Assembly (NCBI GenBank): GCA_900471515.1
Contig: UCFC01000018.1
Location: 108,902 to 172,901 of the forward strand
DNA: 64,000 bases
From: Hyphomicrobiales bacterium
Lineage (GTDB): Bacteria; Pseudomonadota; Alphaproteobacteria; Rhizobiales; Rhizobiaceae
Direction of reading: 5' to 3'
The notes beneath the pieces were generated by a model. That model ran no database searches, was not told the DNA's origin, and saw only the letters and a program-made list of their open reading frames with translations. A program made the translations under genes and the position numbers. Of the stretch, positions 50,061-58,936 are shown piece by piece; position 1 is the first letter of the stretch; each line of letters begins with the position of its first letter.

Positions 50061-51047
50061 ATGTTGCGTTTCGGTATTCTTTCAACGGCCAAGATCGGCC
50101 GCGACAACGTCGTTCCCGCCATCCAGGACGCCGAAAACTGCGTCATCACGGCAATTGCCAGCCGCGATTTTGCGCGCGCCCGGGACATGGCGGACCGCTT
50201 CTCCGTGCCGCACGCCTTCGGTTCCTACGAGGAAATGCTGGCATCCGATACGATCGATGCCGTCTATATTCCGCTGCCGACCTCCCAGCATGTCGAATGG
50301 TCGATCAAGGCAGCGGACGCCGGCAAGCATGTGCTCTGCGAAAAGCCGATCGCGCTGAAGGCATCCGAGATCGATGATCTTATCGCCGCTCGCGACCGCA
50401 ACAAGGTCGTCATCAGCGAAGCCTTCATGGTCACCTATGCGCCGGTCTGGCGCAAGGTCCGCTCGCTGCTGCAGGAGGGGGCGATCGGCGAGCTTCGCCA
50501 TGTCCAGGGCGCTTTCACCTATTACAACCGCGACCCCGGCAATATGCGCAACATTCCGGAACTGGGCGGCGGCGGCCTGCCCGATATCGGCGTCTATCCG
50601 GTCATCAGCACGCGCTTTTCCACCGGCAAGGAACCGTCCTGGGTGCAGGCCATCACCGAGCGTGACGCGGAATTCGGCACCGATATCTATTCCAGCGTGA
50701 AGGCCGATTTCGGTGATTTCGAGCTGAGCTTCTACGTCTCCACGCAGATGGCCGGCCGCCAGATCATGGTCTTCCACGGCACGGACGGCTATATCGAGGT
50801 CAAGTCGCCCTTCAACGCCAATCGCTGGGGACCCGAGGAAATCGAAGTGACCAATCGCGGCCACAACGAATCCCGCATCATCCGCTTCCAGGACAGCCGG
50901 CAGTACAGGTGCCAGGCGGAGGCTTTTGCCCGTGCCGCGGCTGGCGAGAAGGAAGAAATCGTCACGCTGGAAGATTCCAGGCTCAACCAGAAGGTCATCG
51001 ATGCCATCTATCGCGCCAGCGAGCAGGATGGCTGGGAAGCCGTCTGA
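50061..51047 (+). CDS. Gfo/Idh/MocA family oxidoreductase
   Basis: A 328-residue NAD(P)-dependent oxidoreductase. The Rossmann part has [18 protein letters not shown] and the conserved CEKPIAL (catalytic Lys), followed by a C-terminal alpha/beta domain ([34 protein letters not shown]). AGGAGGATGTC precedes the ATG at 50061. Homologs act on sugars, inositols or their derivatives; which one is not evident. Together with the divergent aldo/keto reductase it may handle a carbohydrate aldehyde or ketone. Confidence 0.92.
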   Translation: MLRFGILSTAKIGRDNVVPAIQDAENCVITAIASRDFARARDMADRFSVPHAFGSYEEMLASDTIDAVYIPLPTSQHVEWSIKAADAGKHVLCEKPIALKASEIDDLIAARDRNKVVISEAFMVTYAPVWRKVRSLLQEGAIGELRHVQGAFTYYNRDPGNMRNIPELGGGGLPDIGVYPVISTRFSTGKEPSWVQAITERDAEFGTDIYSSVKADFGDFELSFYVSTQMAGRQIMVFHGTDGYIEVKSPFNANRWGPEEIEVTNRGHNESRIIRFQDSRQYRCQAEAFARAAAGEKEEIVTLEDSRLNQKVIDAIYRASEQDGWEAV

Positions 51048-51050
51048 ATC

Positions 51051-51434
51051 CTATTCGGCTTTGCCGCGGAACACGAAGCGGGAATAGCCGAAGAAGCTGA
51101 AGAACATCGACGCTGCGGTCGCGAGCACCATTGCGATCAGCGGCTGCAGCGCCGGCAGCGACAGGAGCAGCGCCGAATAGAGCCCGTAATTGACAAGGGC
51201 CGCCGTCACCCCGACCGAGCCGTAGCGGAAGCCTTCCGCCGCCAGCGACCGGCCTGACCGGTCGAAGGTGAAGGTCCGGTTGAAGGCCCATGTCGTCGCC
51301 ATCGCCAGCGCAATGGCAATCAGCCGGGCAATGAAGGGACCGAGCGGCGTCAGGTGCAGAAGGGCAGCAAGCACGCTCGCATCGACGATGAAGCCCAGTC
51401 CACCGGCGATCGCGAAGCGAATGAGCTTCTTCAT
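51051..51434 (-). CDS. GtrA family membrane protein
   Basis: A 127-residue protein with four membrane helices and the GtrA-family signature FAIAGGLGFIVDASVL and the C-terminal FFGYSRFVFRG. GtrA proteins help flip undecaprenyl-linked sugars across the membrane. It overlaps the glycosyltransferase gene at 51431 by four bases (ATGA), the usual GtrA/GtrB pairing. The converging Gfo/Idh/MocA gene ends three bases away. Confidence 0.92.
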   Translation of the reverse strand: MKKLIRFAIAGGLGFIVDASVLAALLHLTPLGPFIARLIAIALAMATTWAFNRTFTFDRSGRSLAAEGFRYGSVGVTAALVNYGLYSALLLSLPALQPLIAMVLATAASMFFSFFGYSRFVFRGKAE

Positions 51435-52426
51435 GCGGCATCGGCCTTTTTGCCATCTAGCGTCATTGGCGCGCTCTTATCCCTTGCTGAGACCGGCGCT
51501 GCCAGGCTCATATAGTGGATGCGCAACTGCTCGGCCCGCGCCCGTGCAACGGAGTCCAGAATGACGCCGGCCGTAAACAGCATGATGGAGATCATTGCGA
51601 GCGCTGTCGAGAGCACCCAGGTCGGCATGCGGCTGACGAGGCCGGTCGCGAAATATTCCGCCAGCACCGGCCCCATGAAGCCGAGGCTTGCCAGCATGAA
51701 GAGGGCGCTGATCGTGCCGAAGAAAGCAAAGGGCCGCGTCTCCTTCATCAGCATGGCAAACATCCAGAGGATCTTGCCGCCGTCGCGGAAGGTCGAGAGC
51801 TTGGAATGCGAGCCTTCCGGGCGCCTGCCGTAGTGCAATTCCAGCTCGCTGACAGGCAATTTCAGCCGTGACGCATGCACCGATATTTCCGTCTCGATCT
51901 CGAAGCCGCCGGAAACCGCCGGGAAGCTTTTGACGAAGCGGCGCGAGAAGGCGCGGTAGCCGGAGAAGATATCGGTAAAGTCAGGCCCGAAGATCGCGCG
52001 GTAGAGGATGTTGAACAGCCGGTTGCCGAGGGCGTGACCCTGCCGGCCGGCATCGTCATGCACGCCGCGCCGGGTCCCGACCACCATGTCGGCCCGTTCG
52101 GTCAGCAGCGTCCGCACCAGCTCTTCGGCATCCTCCGGCGCATAGGTCCCGTCGCCGTCGGCGATGATGTAGATGTCGGCGTCGATATCGGCGAACATGC
52201 GCCGCACCACATGGCCCTTGCCCTGGCGCCGCTCCCGCACGACATGCGCGCCGGCAAGCATGGCATGCAGCGCCGTGCCGTCGGTGGAATTGTTGTCGTA
52301 GACATGGATATGCGCGTCGGGCAGCGCTGCCCGGAAACCTCTGACGACAGAACCGATCGTCGCCGCTTCGTTGTAGCAGGGCAGCAGAACGGCAATATCA
52401 GGACTTTCGCTGAGCGATCGCGCCAT
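51431..52426 (-). CDS. Family 2 glycosyltransferase with C-terminal membrane helices (GtrB/DPM-like)
   Basis: A 331-residue glycosyltransferase. The GT-A core has VLLPCYNEAATIGSVV, YDNNSTDGT and the metal-binding IADGDGTY; the C-terminus has two membrane helices (about 235-255 and 270-290). This layout is that of enzymes that load a sugar onto a polyprenyl carrier, and the adjacent GtrA-like gene would move it. The ATG at 52426 has only a weak ribosome site. The upstream frame (to 53767) is an antisense shadow of the membrane protein gene. Confidence 0.9.
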   Translation of the reverse strand: MARSLSESPDIAVLLPCYNEAATIGSVVRGFRAALPDAHIHVYDNNSTDGTALHAMLAGAHVVRERRQGKGHVVRRMFADIDADIYIIADGDGTYAPEDAEELVRTLLTERADMVVGTRRGVHDDAGRQGHALGNRLFNILYRAIFGPDFTDIFSGYRAFSRRFVKSFPAVSGGFEIETEISVHASRLKLPVSELELHYGRRPEGSHSKLSTFRDGGKILWMFAMLMKETRPFAFFGTISALFMLASLGFMGPVLAEYFATGLVSRMPTWVLSTALAMISIMLFTAGVILDSVARARAEQLRIHYMSLAAPVSARDKSAPMTLDGKKADAA

Positions 52427-52579
52427 GGGGTTACACTCGTCACAAAGAAACCACGGCGAACTTACGCCATGCAGCGTTAACAAGCCCCTATGAGAAACAG
52501 GAGCCGTCACTCCCTGTGGTTTACACTTTCTTGACACGCCAGGGCTAAGGTTGCCCATCACGTAAACGACCTGGCTATC

Positions 52580-54430
52580 ATGATGAACGCAGTGCAGCCG
52601 ATCGCCAAGGCGCAATCCGCATCGGCGAGGTCCGGTCTCATCGGCAGCATCCGGCAGATGCTGACGCATCTTCTGCCATCGGCCCTCATCTACACCCTTG
52701 TCCTGATCGGCATCATCACCGTCATGAAATATGCCGGCGGGCCGGTCGATTATGTCGGCCCCGACAATGACGACGGCATGCGCCTCGTGGAGGTCAGGGA
52801 TTTCCTGAACGGGCAGGGCTGGTTCGATCTGATGCAGTATCGGCTCGGCCTGGGCGAGGGTACACTGATGCACTGGTCGCGGCTGATCGACCTGCCGATT
52901 GCCACGCTGATCCGCGTCTTCGGCCTCTTCCTCGGCCATGACGGCGCGGAAGCTGCGGCACTCGTGGTCTGGCCGCTGTCGCTCGTTTTCCCCGCCATGC
53001 TTGCCATGGGCCTTGCCGGCCGGCGTGTCGGCGGCCTTGCCGGCATGCACCTGTCCTTCTGTTTTGCCGGCATGGCGATCTATACCGGCAATCGCTTTGC
53101 GCCCGGCGCCATCGATCATCACAACGCCCAGCTTGCGCTGGTCGCGACCATGGTGGCAATGCTCTTCGATGAAAAGCAGCGCGCGTGGAACTATGCCGTT
53201 GCTGGCGCTTCGGCCGCAGTGGCAATCGCCATCGGCGCGGAGACCACGCCCTTCGTTGCCATCTATTGCCTGGTCGTGGCGTTGCTCTGGGTCTGGGAAG
53301 GCGAACCGTTCGCCGCCGCTGCCAAGGCTTTCGGGCTCAGTCTTGCCGTCACCATCAGCATCCTCTTCTTTGCGACAGTGCCGCCGCAGCGCTATTCGGC
53401 GGTGACTTGCGACAATCTCTCGCTCGGCTTCTACAGCCTGACGACGATCGGCGGCGGACTGCTGCTCGCCTCCGCGATCTTTGCCAGCCGTCTCGGCCGC
53501 GGCATGCGTTTGGCCGTGCTTGCGGTCGTCGGCGCTGCCGTCTTCGGGTCGGCCCTGGTCATTGCGCCTGAATGCCTGCACAACCCGCTCGCCGATCTCG
53601 ATCCCATGCTGGTCGAGCTCTGGCTGCGCAATGTCTCGGAAGCGCAATCCGTTCTCGCGCTCAGCCGCAGAGATCCCTTTTCGGTCGGCGCATTTTATGC
53701 GCCTGGCCTGTTCGCGATCGCTGTCTGCATTTTCCGCGCCCTGCAGGGAGATCGCGTGCAGCTCCACCTCGTGCTTCTGGCGCTTCTGAGTGTCAGCTGG
53801 GCCGTCGCTCTGGTCCAGGTCCGGGGCGCCGTCTTCTCAAACCTCTTGTCCATCCTGCCGCTTGCCCTGCTCATCATCGACGTGCGCCGCATGTCGAACG
53901 GCGACAGCGAAAATGCCGCGGCTGCCCTCGTCTATATCCTGACGGTTCTGGCAAGCGTGCCGGCCGTGTGGGCCGTCGGCGGCGCGCTCGTCGAAATGCA
54001 GGTCAACAAGACGAAGAATGCGCAAGAGGCCGAAAGTCCTTCATGTTCCTCCAGGCAGGCGCTCGCTCCGCTTGCCGGCCTGCCTGCGGGACTTGTTTCC
54101 GCGCCGTCGGAAATGGGCGTGCCGATCCTGCGCTACACCGCCAACCGTGTTCTGTCGGCCCCCTATCACCGCAACCAGGGTGGCATGTTGACCGAGATGC
54201 ATATCGGTCTGGCGGAGCCGCAGGAGGCGGAAGCGTTTCTGAAGGGGGCGGGCGTCACGATACTTGCCTTCTGCCCGGATGATCTGCAGACCAGCGAGAT
54301 CGCCAGATTGAAGCCCGACGGGCTTTATGCGCAGCTTGGCAAGGGCAATGTCCCGGCCTATCTCGACCCGCTGCCGAAGGCCGCCGACAGCGGCGTCCAG
54401 TTTTTCCGCTACCGTATGACGTCGAACTGA
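52580..54430 (+). CDS. Large polytopic membrane protein, glycosyltransferase-like (PMT/ArnT-type topology)
   Basis: A 616-residue protein with about twelve hydrophobic helices up to residue 465 and a soluble C-terminal region of about 150 residues (PLAGLPAGLVSAPSEMGVPILR..., TILAFCPDD). An early extracytoplasmic loop carries DNDDGMRLVEVRDFLNGQGW, with acidic residues as in GT-C transferases, which use polyprenyl-phosphate sugars. The divergent GT2-GtrA pair would supply such a lipid-linked sugar, so a transfer reaction in the periplasm is plausible. No closer family assignment. The upstream region has TTGACA at 52533 as a possible -35. Confidence 0.75.
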   Translation: MMNAVQPIAKAQSASARSGLIGSIRQMLTHLLPSALIYTLVLIGIITVMKYAGGPVDYVGPDNDDGMRLVEVRDFLNGQGWFDLMQYRLGLGEGTLMHWSRLIDLPIATLIRVFGLFLGHDGAEAAALVVWPLSLVFPAMLAMGLAGRRVGGLAGMHLSFCFAGMAIYTGNRFAPGAIDHHNAQLALVATMVAMLFDEKQRAWNYAVAGASAAVAIAIGAETTPFVAIYCLVVALLWVWEGEPFAAAAKAFGLSLAVTISILFFATVPPQRYSAVTCDNLSLGFYSLTTIGGGLLLASAIFASRLGRGMRLAVLAVVGAAVFGSALVIAPECLHNPLADLDPMLVELWLRNVSEAQSVLALSRRDPFSVGAFYAPGLFAIAVCIFRALQGDRVQLHLVLLALLSVSWAVALVQVRGAVFSNLLSILPLALLIIDVRRMSNGDSENAAAALVYILTVLASVPAVWAVGGALVEMQVNKTKNAQEAESPSCSSRQALAPLAGLPAGLVSAPSEMGVPILRYTANRVLSAPYHRNQGGMLTEMHIGLAEPQEAEAFLKGAGVTILAFCPDDLQTSEIARLKPDGLYAQLGKGNVPAYLDPLPKAADSGVQFFRYRMTSN

Positions 54431-54439
54431 CGCTTGTTT

Positions 54440-54682
54440 TCAGGAGTGGACGCGTACGGCCCGCAGACGATCGGTGGTGAACAGGCCGCCGAGATAAAGC
54501 AGCAGGCCGGCATTGTAACCGATGATCGTGTAGAGAAGTGCCAGGAATGACACGGCGCCGCCGGAGGCGATGGCAGCGGCAGCAAAGGTCAGGCCGATCA
54601 ACATGGCGACGATTGCGATAACACCGGCCGAGCGCATGAGGCCGACGGTGAGGCCCAATGTGGTTGCTGTCAGGATGATCAT
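54440..54682 (-). CDS. Small hydrophobic membrane protein (80 residues), hypothetical
   Basis: The protein has about three membrane helices (MIILTATTLGLTVGLMRS..., VIAIVAMLIGLTFAAAAIAS, FLALLYTIIGYNAGLLLYLG) and a short basic C-terminus. It resembles by size the small membrane regulators of exopolysaccharide in rhizobia (ExoX/SyrA type), but I do not see the specific motif, so no name is given. It ends nine bases from the converging 616-residue membrane protein gene and is preceded by a 577-base gap with a long inverted repeat. Confidence 0.65.
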   Translation of the reverse strand: MIILTATTLGLTVGLMRSAGVIAIVAMLIGLTFAAAAIASGGAVSFLALLYTIIGYNAGLLLYLGGLFTTDRLRAVRVHS

Positions 54683-55259
54683 GTCGTCACCTCTTCTTCA
54701 GGTCGTTTGCGAGGAGCCTAGGGGTCCTCCGCTAACAAAAGTTTATTTGCCACCCTTAACGAAAGCTGCACTTGCGGCCATGGTTACGGATGCGTTCACC
54801 TGACGGCATTTCCTCCGGCTCGCGCCGGGCACCTGTGTCGATACGGATCAACTCTGTTACAGGCTGAAAAGTTCCGTTACTTTTGCGCTTACGTAAACGG
54901 AACTTTCCGGCTGCACCATCGGCGTTGGAACGAAGCAGCATCACGCTGACACTTCGATCGCGCCTGATCGACCGGTTTTCGGAAAGAGGGCGAGCCGATA
55001 CCTGTGCGGTTGAGCAAGAGCGACAATACGGGAAGCGATCCCTCCCGCGCCATTCATCGACGGGGAATTTTCACTGTCACCAGCATGCTCATTTTTCGGG
55101 TCGGTGTTCGCCACTCCCTACGAACGTGAATGATACTAAGATTTTTTTTGGAGGAGCGATATCCCTATTTCTTGGGTCTCTCACCGATTTTTGAACAAAA
55201 AGCCGGCCTTCTCCGGCCCCGACCTTTCCGTTTGGCGGTGTTCAAAATAAAAAGGGGGG
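54683..55259. other. 577-base region without a recognised gene, upstream of xseA
   Basis: No coding frame here convinces me; the forward frame at 54883-55194 has no ribosome site and a random composition. The stretch contains a long inverted repeat (54868-54906), an eight-T tract near 55141 followed by GGAGGAG, and a CCGG-rich hairpin (55201-55218) whose minus-strand end runs into TTTTTG (55200-55195). The last 20 bases are the leader of xseA, with GGGGGGG directly touching its ATG. A small RNA in this region is possible. Confidence 0.45.
54868..54906. repeat. Long inverted repeat (11 bp perfect, 13 bp with a bulge)
   Basis: AAAGTTCCGTT (54868-54878) is the exact reverse complement of AACGGAACTTT (54896-54906); with one unpaired base the pairing extends inward through AC/GT, leaving a loop around TTTTGCGCTTAC. 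It has no clear T-run. It could be an operator for the small membrane protein gene or part of a structured RNA. Confidence 0.6.
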
Positions 55260-56840
55260 ATGAGCAATGTCCTTGACGGCGATTCGCCCACCAATCTTGC
55301 GGAATATTCGGTCTCGGAGCTCTCCGGTTCCATCAAGCGGACCGTCGAGACAGCCTTCGATCAGGTGCGTGTGCGCGGCGAGATTTCCGGCTATCGCGGC
55401 CCGCATTCCTCGGGCCATGCCTATTTCTCGCTGAAGGACGACCGCGCGCGTATCGACGCGGTCATCTGGAAGGGCACTTTTTCCCGCCTGAAATTCCGCC
55501 CGGAAGAGGGCATGGAGGTGATCGCGACCGGCAAGGTCACGACGTTCCCCGGCTCCTCCAAATACCAGATCGTCATCGAGACGCTGGAGCCGGCCGGTGC
55601 CGGCGCGCTGATGGCGCTGATCGAGGAGCGCAAGCGCCGGCTCGGCGCCGAGGGCCTTTTCGATCCCGCGCGCAAGAAGCGCCTGCCGTTCATGCCAAAG
55701 GTGATCGGCGTCGTGACCTCGCCGACCGGCGCCGTCATCCGCGATATCCTGCATCGCATTTCCGATCGTTTCCCGGTTCACGTCGTCGTCTGGCCGGTCA
55801 AGGTGCAGGGGGAGGGCTCCGGCGAGGAAGTGGCGAACGCCATCCATGGCTTCAACGCACTGGAGCCCGGCGGCGCCATCCCGCGCCCCGATGTGCTGAT
55901 CGTCGCCCGCGGCGGCGGTAGCCTCGAGGATCTCTGGAGTTTCAACGACGAAATCGTCGTGCGCGCCGCAGCCGATAGCCGGATTCCGTTGATCTCGGCT
56001 GTCGGTCACGAGACGGACTGGACCCTGATCGATTACGCCGCCGATGTCCGCGCCCCGACGCCGACGGGTGCCGCCGAAATGGCCGTTCCGGTGAAGGCCG
56101 AGCTCGATGCGCAGGTGGCTGGCCTTACCGCGCGCCTGCAAGGCGCCGTCAGCCGCCAGATGGATCAGCGCCGCCAGTCCGTCCGCGCCTTGATGCGCGC
56201 CCTGCCGTCGCTCGATCAGCTGCTGGCGCTGCCCCGCCGCCGTTTCGACGAGGCCGCGACCGGCCTGGGCCGCGGGCTGGAACTCAACACCATCAACAAG
56301 CGCCGCGGTTTCGAGCGTGTCGCCTCGCATCTGCGCCCGGACGTGCTCTCCAACCGCATCACCGAGCGTCGGCAGCTTCTGAACGAACGCATGGCCCGGG
56401 CCGAGCGAACGGTCGAGCGCCTGCTCGATCGTTCGAAATCGCGTATCGAACGCGCCGAGGCCATTTTAGCCTCTCTGCCGGCCCGACTGAAAACGCAGAC
56501 CGACCGCGGTCGTGAACGCCTCGGCAATCTCTCGCGTCATGCCGATACGGCGATCCGCCACCAGCTGACGCGTGCCCGCGCCGAGCTTTCCGCGCAGGAT
56601 CGCGTTCTTCAGTCTCTCTCCTACAAAAACGTGCTGAAGCGCGGCTATGCCGTTATCCGCGACGAGGAGAACAGGCCGATTTCGCAGGCATCGGCGCTCT
56701 CCGCCGGCATGGGCATCGCCATTGAATTTGCCGACGGGCGTGTCGGCGCCATGACGACAGAGGGCGGCGCTGCGCCATCGGGAACCAGGAAGCGCGCCGC
56801 CAGGGCCGGCGAGCCGCCGAAGCAGGGAAGCCTGTTCTAG
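55260..56840 (+). CDS. xseA: Exodeoxyribonuclease VII large subunit
   Basis: A 526-residue XseA, the catalytic subunit that degrades single-stranded DNA with many small XseB subunits. The OB-fold N-terminus has [19 protein letters not shown] and [19 protein letters not shown]; the catalytic region includes [29 protein letters not shown] and [14 protein letters not shown]; a long coiled-coil follows (about 280-450). The ATG at 55260 is adjoined by seven G with no spacer, an unusual ribosome site. A flavodoxin-fold oxidoreductase gene follows after two bases. Confidence 0.95.
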   Translation: MSNVLDGDSPTNLAEYSVSELSGSIKRTVETAFDQVRVRGEISGYRGPHSSGHAYFSLKDDRARIDAVIWKGTFSRLKFRPEEGMEVIATGKVTTFPGSSKYQIVIETLEPAGAGALMALIEERKRRLGAEGLFDPARKKRLPFMPKVIGVVTSPTGAVIRDILHRISDRFPVHVVVWPVKVQGEGSGEEVANAIHGFNALEPGGAIPRPDVLIVARGGGSLEDLWSFNDEIVVRAAADSRIPLISAVGHETDWTLIDYAADVRAPTPTGAAEMAVPVKAELDAQVAGLTARLQGAVSRQMDQRRQSVRALMRALPSLDQLLALPRRRFDEAATGLGRGLELNTINKRRGFERVASHLRPDVLSNRITERRQLLNERMARAERTVERLLDRSKSRIERAEAILASLPARLKTQTDRGRERLGNLSRHADTAIRHQLTRARAELSAQDRVLQSLSYKNVLKRGYAVIRDEENRPISQASALSAGMGIAIEFADGRVGAMTTEGGAAPSGTRKRAARAGEPPKQGSLF

Positions 56841-56842
56841 CA

Positions 56843-57433
56843 ATGCGGATCCTGCTGGTCCTCGCCCATCCGCTCTCGGAAAGCTTTGCCGCTTCTGTGG
56901 CGCGTACCGCCCGCGAGGCGCTCGAAGCCTCCGGCCATACCGTCGATCTTCTGGATCTCTATGCCGAAGATTTCGATCCGCGCCTGTCCGAGGCCGAAAG
57001 GAACGGCTATTTCGACCTGCCCTACGATACGTCCGCCGTCGCCGGCATCGTCGCCCGGTTGAAAGCGGCTGACGGCCTGGTTCTGGTCTTCCCGCAATGG
57101 TGGTTCAATTTTCCGGCCATCCTGAAGGGTTTCTTCGATCGCGTCTTTGCGCCGGGCGTGGCCTTCACCCACGATGCCGCCGGCGGCCGCATCGTGCCGC
57201 AGCTCACCAATATCAGGCTTCTCTACGCACTGACGACGACGGGCTCGCCCTGGTGGCTGGTGCATTTCTATATGGGCAATCCCGTCCGTCGGCTGCTGAA
57301 GCGTGGCATCGCCAATTTCTGTTCGAAGAAACTCGTCTTCCGCATGATGAGCCTGCATGACATGGACCGTGCGACGCAAGCCAGGCGCAGGGCGCACCTG
57401 GAACGCATTCGCAGGGCGCTCGCGGCCGTCTGA
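56843..57433 (+). CDS. Flavodoxin-fold NAD(P)H:quinone oxidoreductase (NQO1/YwqN type)
   Basis: A 196-residue FMN/FAD-dependent oxidoreductase. MRILLVLAHPLSESFA is the phosphate-binding start and VFPQWWFNFPAILKGFFDRVF the typical quinone-reductase segment of the NQO family. It is coupled to xseA by a two-base gap. Two-electron reduction of quinones is the inferred reaction. Its stop touches the end of the converging MarR gene. Confidence 0.88.
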   Translation: MRILLVLAHPLSESFAASVARTAREALEASGHTVDLLDLYAEDFDPRLSEAERNGYFDLPYDTSAVAGIVARLKAADGLVLVFPQWWFNFPAILKGFFDRVFAPGVAFTHDAAGGRIVPQLTNIRLLYALTTTGSPWWLVHFYMGNPVRRLLKRGIANFCSKKLVFRMMSLHDMDRATQARRRAHLERIRRALAAV

Positions 57434-57931
57434 CTATTCGAAATCAGACAGGAATTTCTTGAGCAGCCGGTCGAGCGCTGCCTTGTCCTCGGCCGTCAGG
57501 TTGCGCGTCAGCCGCTGCTGGTTGGCGACATGCGCGCCGACCACCTCTTCCACCGTCGCCAAACCCTTCTCGGTCAGCGCAATCAGCACGCTGCGCCGGT
57601 CTTCGGGATTGAACAGCCGTTCCACGAAGCCGGCCTTTTCCAGCTGATCGATCCGGTTCGTCATCGTACCGGAACTGACCATCGTCATGCCGAGCAGTTC
57701 TCCGGGTGAAAGCCGGTAGGGCGCGCCGGAGCGGCGAAGCGTGGCCAGCACGTCGAAGGCGGAGGAGGAGAGACCGTGTTCGAGCAGAACCGCCTCCACC
57801 TCGCGGGCGATATGCGTCGTCAGCCGCTTCAGCCGGCCGAAGATGCCCATGGGCTCGACATCCAGCTCCGGCCGCTCGCGCCGCCATTGCGCCAGGATTC
57901 TGTCGACGTGATCTTCCCCGCTCTTGTCCAT
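57434..57931 (-). CDS. MarR family transcriptional regulator
   Basis: A 165-residue MarR-type winged-helix regulator. Dimerisation helices flank the DNA-binding core with LSSSAFDVLATLRRSG, LGMTMVSSGTMTNRIDQLEKAGF (recognition helix) and the wing ERLFNPEDRRSVLIALTEKG. It is divergent from an EamA transporter with 81 bases between starts, and that gap contains palindromic sites (57952-58005), so it very probably represses itself and the transporter until an inducer is bound. Confidence 0.92.
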   Translation of the reverse strand: MDKSGEDHVDRILAQWRRERPELDVEPMGIFGRLKRLTTHIAREVEAVLLEHGLSSSAFDVLATLRRSGAPYRLSPGELLGMTMVSSGTMTNRIDQLEKAGFVERLFNPEDRRSVLIALTEKGLATVEEVVGAHVANQQRLTRNLTAEDKAALDRLLKKFLSDFE

Positions 57932-57951
57932 GTCGCATCGATACCAGCAGA

Positions 57952-58005
57952 TATCTTGACGTCAAGATAAAATCCGCTATCCTGAATTTATCTTGACGTA
58001 GAGAT
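57952..58005. promoter_or_regulatory. MarR operator pair between the MarR gene and the EamA transporter
   Basis: TATCTTGACGTCAAGATA (57952-57969) is a perfect 18-base palindrome. A second, imperfect copy starts TATCTTGACGTAGAGAT (57989-58005), with its left half identical. The centres are 37 bases apart. TTGAC is also the core of a possible -35, so repressor binding would block the promoters. Confidence 0.8.
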
Positions 58006-58012
58006 TCTTGAT

Positions 58013-58936
58013 ATGAAGACAAATTCACGCCATGCCGCCGATGTGATGACGACTGCGATTGCGCCGGCCATCTGGGGCAGCACCTATTTCGTTACGACGT
58101 CCTTTCTGCCGCAAGGTTATCCGCTGACATCAGCGATGCTGCGCGCGCTGCCGGCCGGGCTGCTTCTGCTGCTGATTGTGCGCAAATTGCCGGCGGGCAG
58201 CTGGTGGGGCCGCGCCTTCATTCTCGGCGCGCTGAACTTTTCGTTCTTCTGGGCCATGCTCTTCGTTTCGGCCTATCGCCTGCCCGGCGGCGTGGCTGCG
58301 ACGGTCGGCGCCGTGCAGCCACTGATCGTCATTGCGCTCTCGCGCCTCTTCCTCGGCAAGCCGATCCGCTTCATGGCCGTTGCCGCAGGTCTGATCGGCA
58401 TGGCAGGTGTGGCGCTGCTGGTGCTGACGCCGAACGCGGCACTCGATCCCGTCGGCGTTGCCGCAGGTCTTGCCGGCGCGGTCTCCATGGCTTTCGGCAC
58501 CGTGCTGACCCGCCACTGGCAGCCGCCCGTCTCCAGCCTGACCTTTACGTCCTGGCAATTGACCGCAGGCGGCATCCTGCTCGTGCCTGCGGCCTTTTTC
58601 CTGGAGCCGACGCTTCCCATGCCGACGCTAGCCAATATCCTCGGCATCGCCTGGCTCGGCCTCGTCGGAGCTGCCTTCACCTATATTTTGTGGTTCCGCG
58701 GCCTCTCGCGCATAGAGCCTTCGGCCGCGGCCTCGCTCGGCTTTCTGAGCCCGCTCGTCGCGACGCTGCTTGGCTGGCTGGCGCTCGGCCAGAGCCTGAC
58801 GCCAACCCAGATCTCGGGCTTTGCCATGGTGCTGTTCAGCGTCTGGCTCAGCCAGCGCAGCCTGATGCCGAAGGCGAGCGTTCTTATGCCCACTCGCCCT
58901 GGCGCATCACCGGCACCCGCGAGCCGTCAGGCTTGA
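58013..58936 (+). CDS. EamA/DMT family efflux transporter
   Basis: A 307-residue transporter with ten helices in two EamA repeats. APAIWGSTYFVTTSFLPQGYPL, LPGGVAATVGAVQPLIVIAL and PSAAASLGFLSPLVATLLGW are typical of YedA-like exporters. Regulated by the divergent MarR protein, it probably exports a toxic compound or a metabolite. The ATG at 58013 lies eight bases after the second operator. Its last 53 bases overlap the converging M29 aminopeptidase gene. Confidence 0.92.
   Translation: MKTNSRHAADVMTTAIAPAIWGSTYFVTTSFLPQGYPLTSAMLRALPAGLLLLLIVRKLPAGSWWGRAFILGALNFSFFWAMLFVSAYRLPGGVAATVGAVQPLIVIALSRLFLGKPIRFMAVAAGLIGMAGVALLVLTPNAALDPVGVAAGLAGAVSMAFGTVLTRHWQPPVSSLTFTSWQLTAGGILLVPAAFFLEPTLPMPTLANILGIAWLGLVGAAFTYILWFRGLSRIEPSAAASLGFLSPLVATLLGWLALGQSLTPTQISGFAMVLFSVWLSQRSLMPKASVLMPTRPGASPAPASRQA

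Noticed and set aside
54883..55194. 103-codon forward frame upstream of xseA
   Set aside because: No start signal, composition unlike genuine proteins of the window; the GGAGGAG near 55150 is followed only by a very short frame without a standard start.
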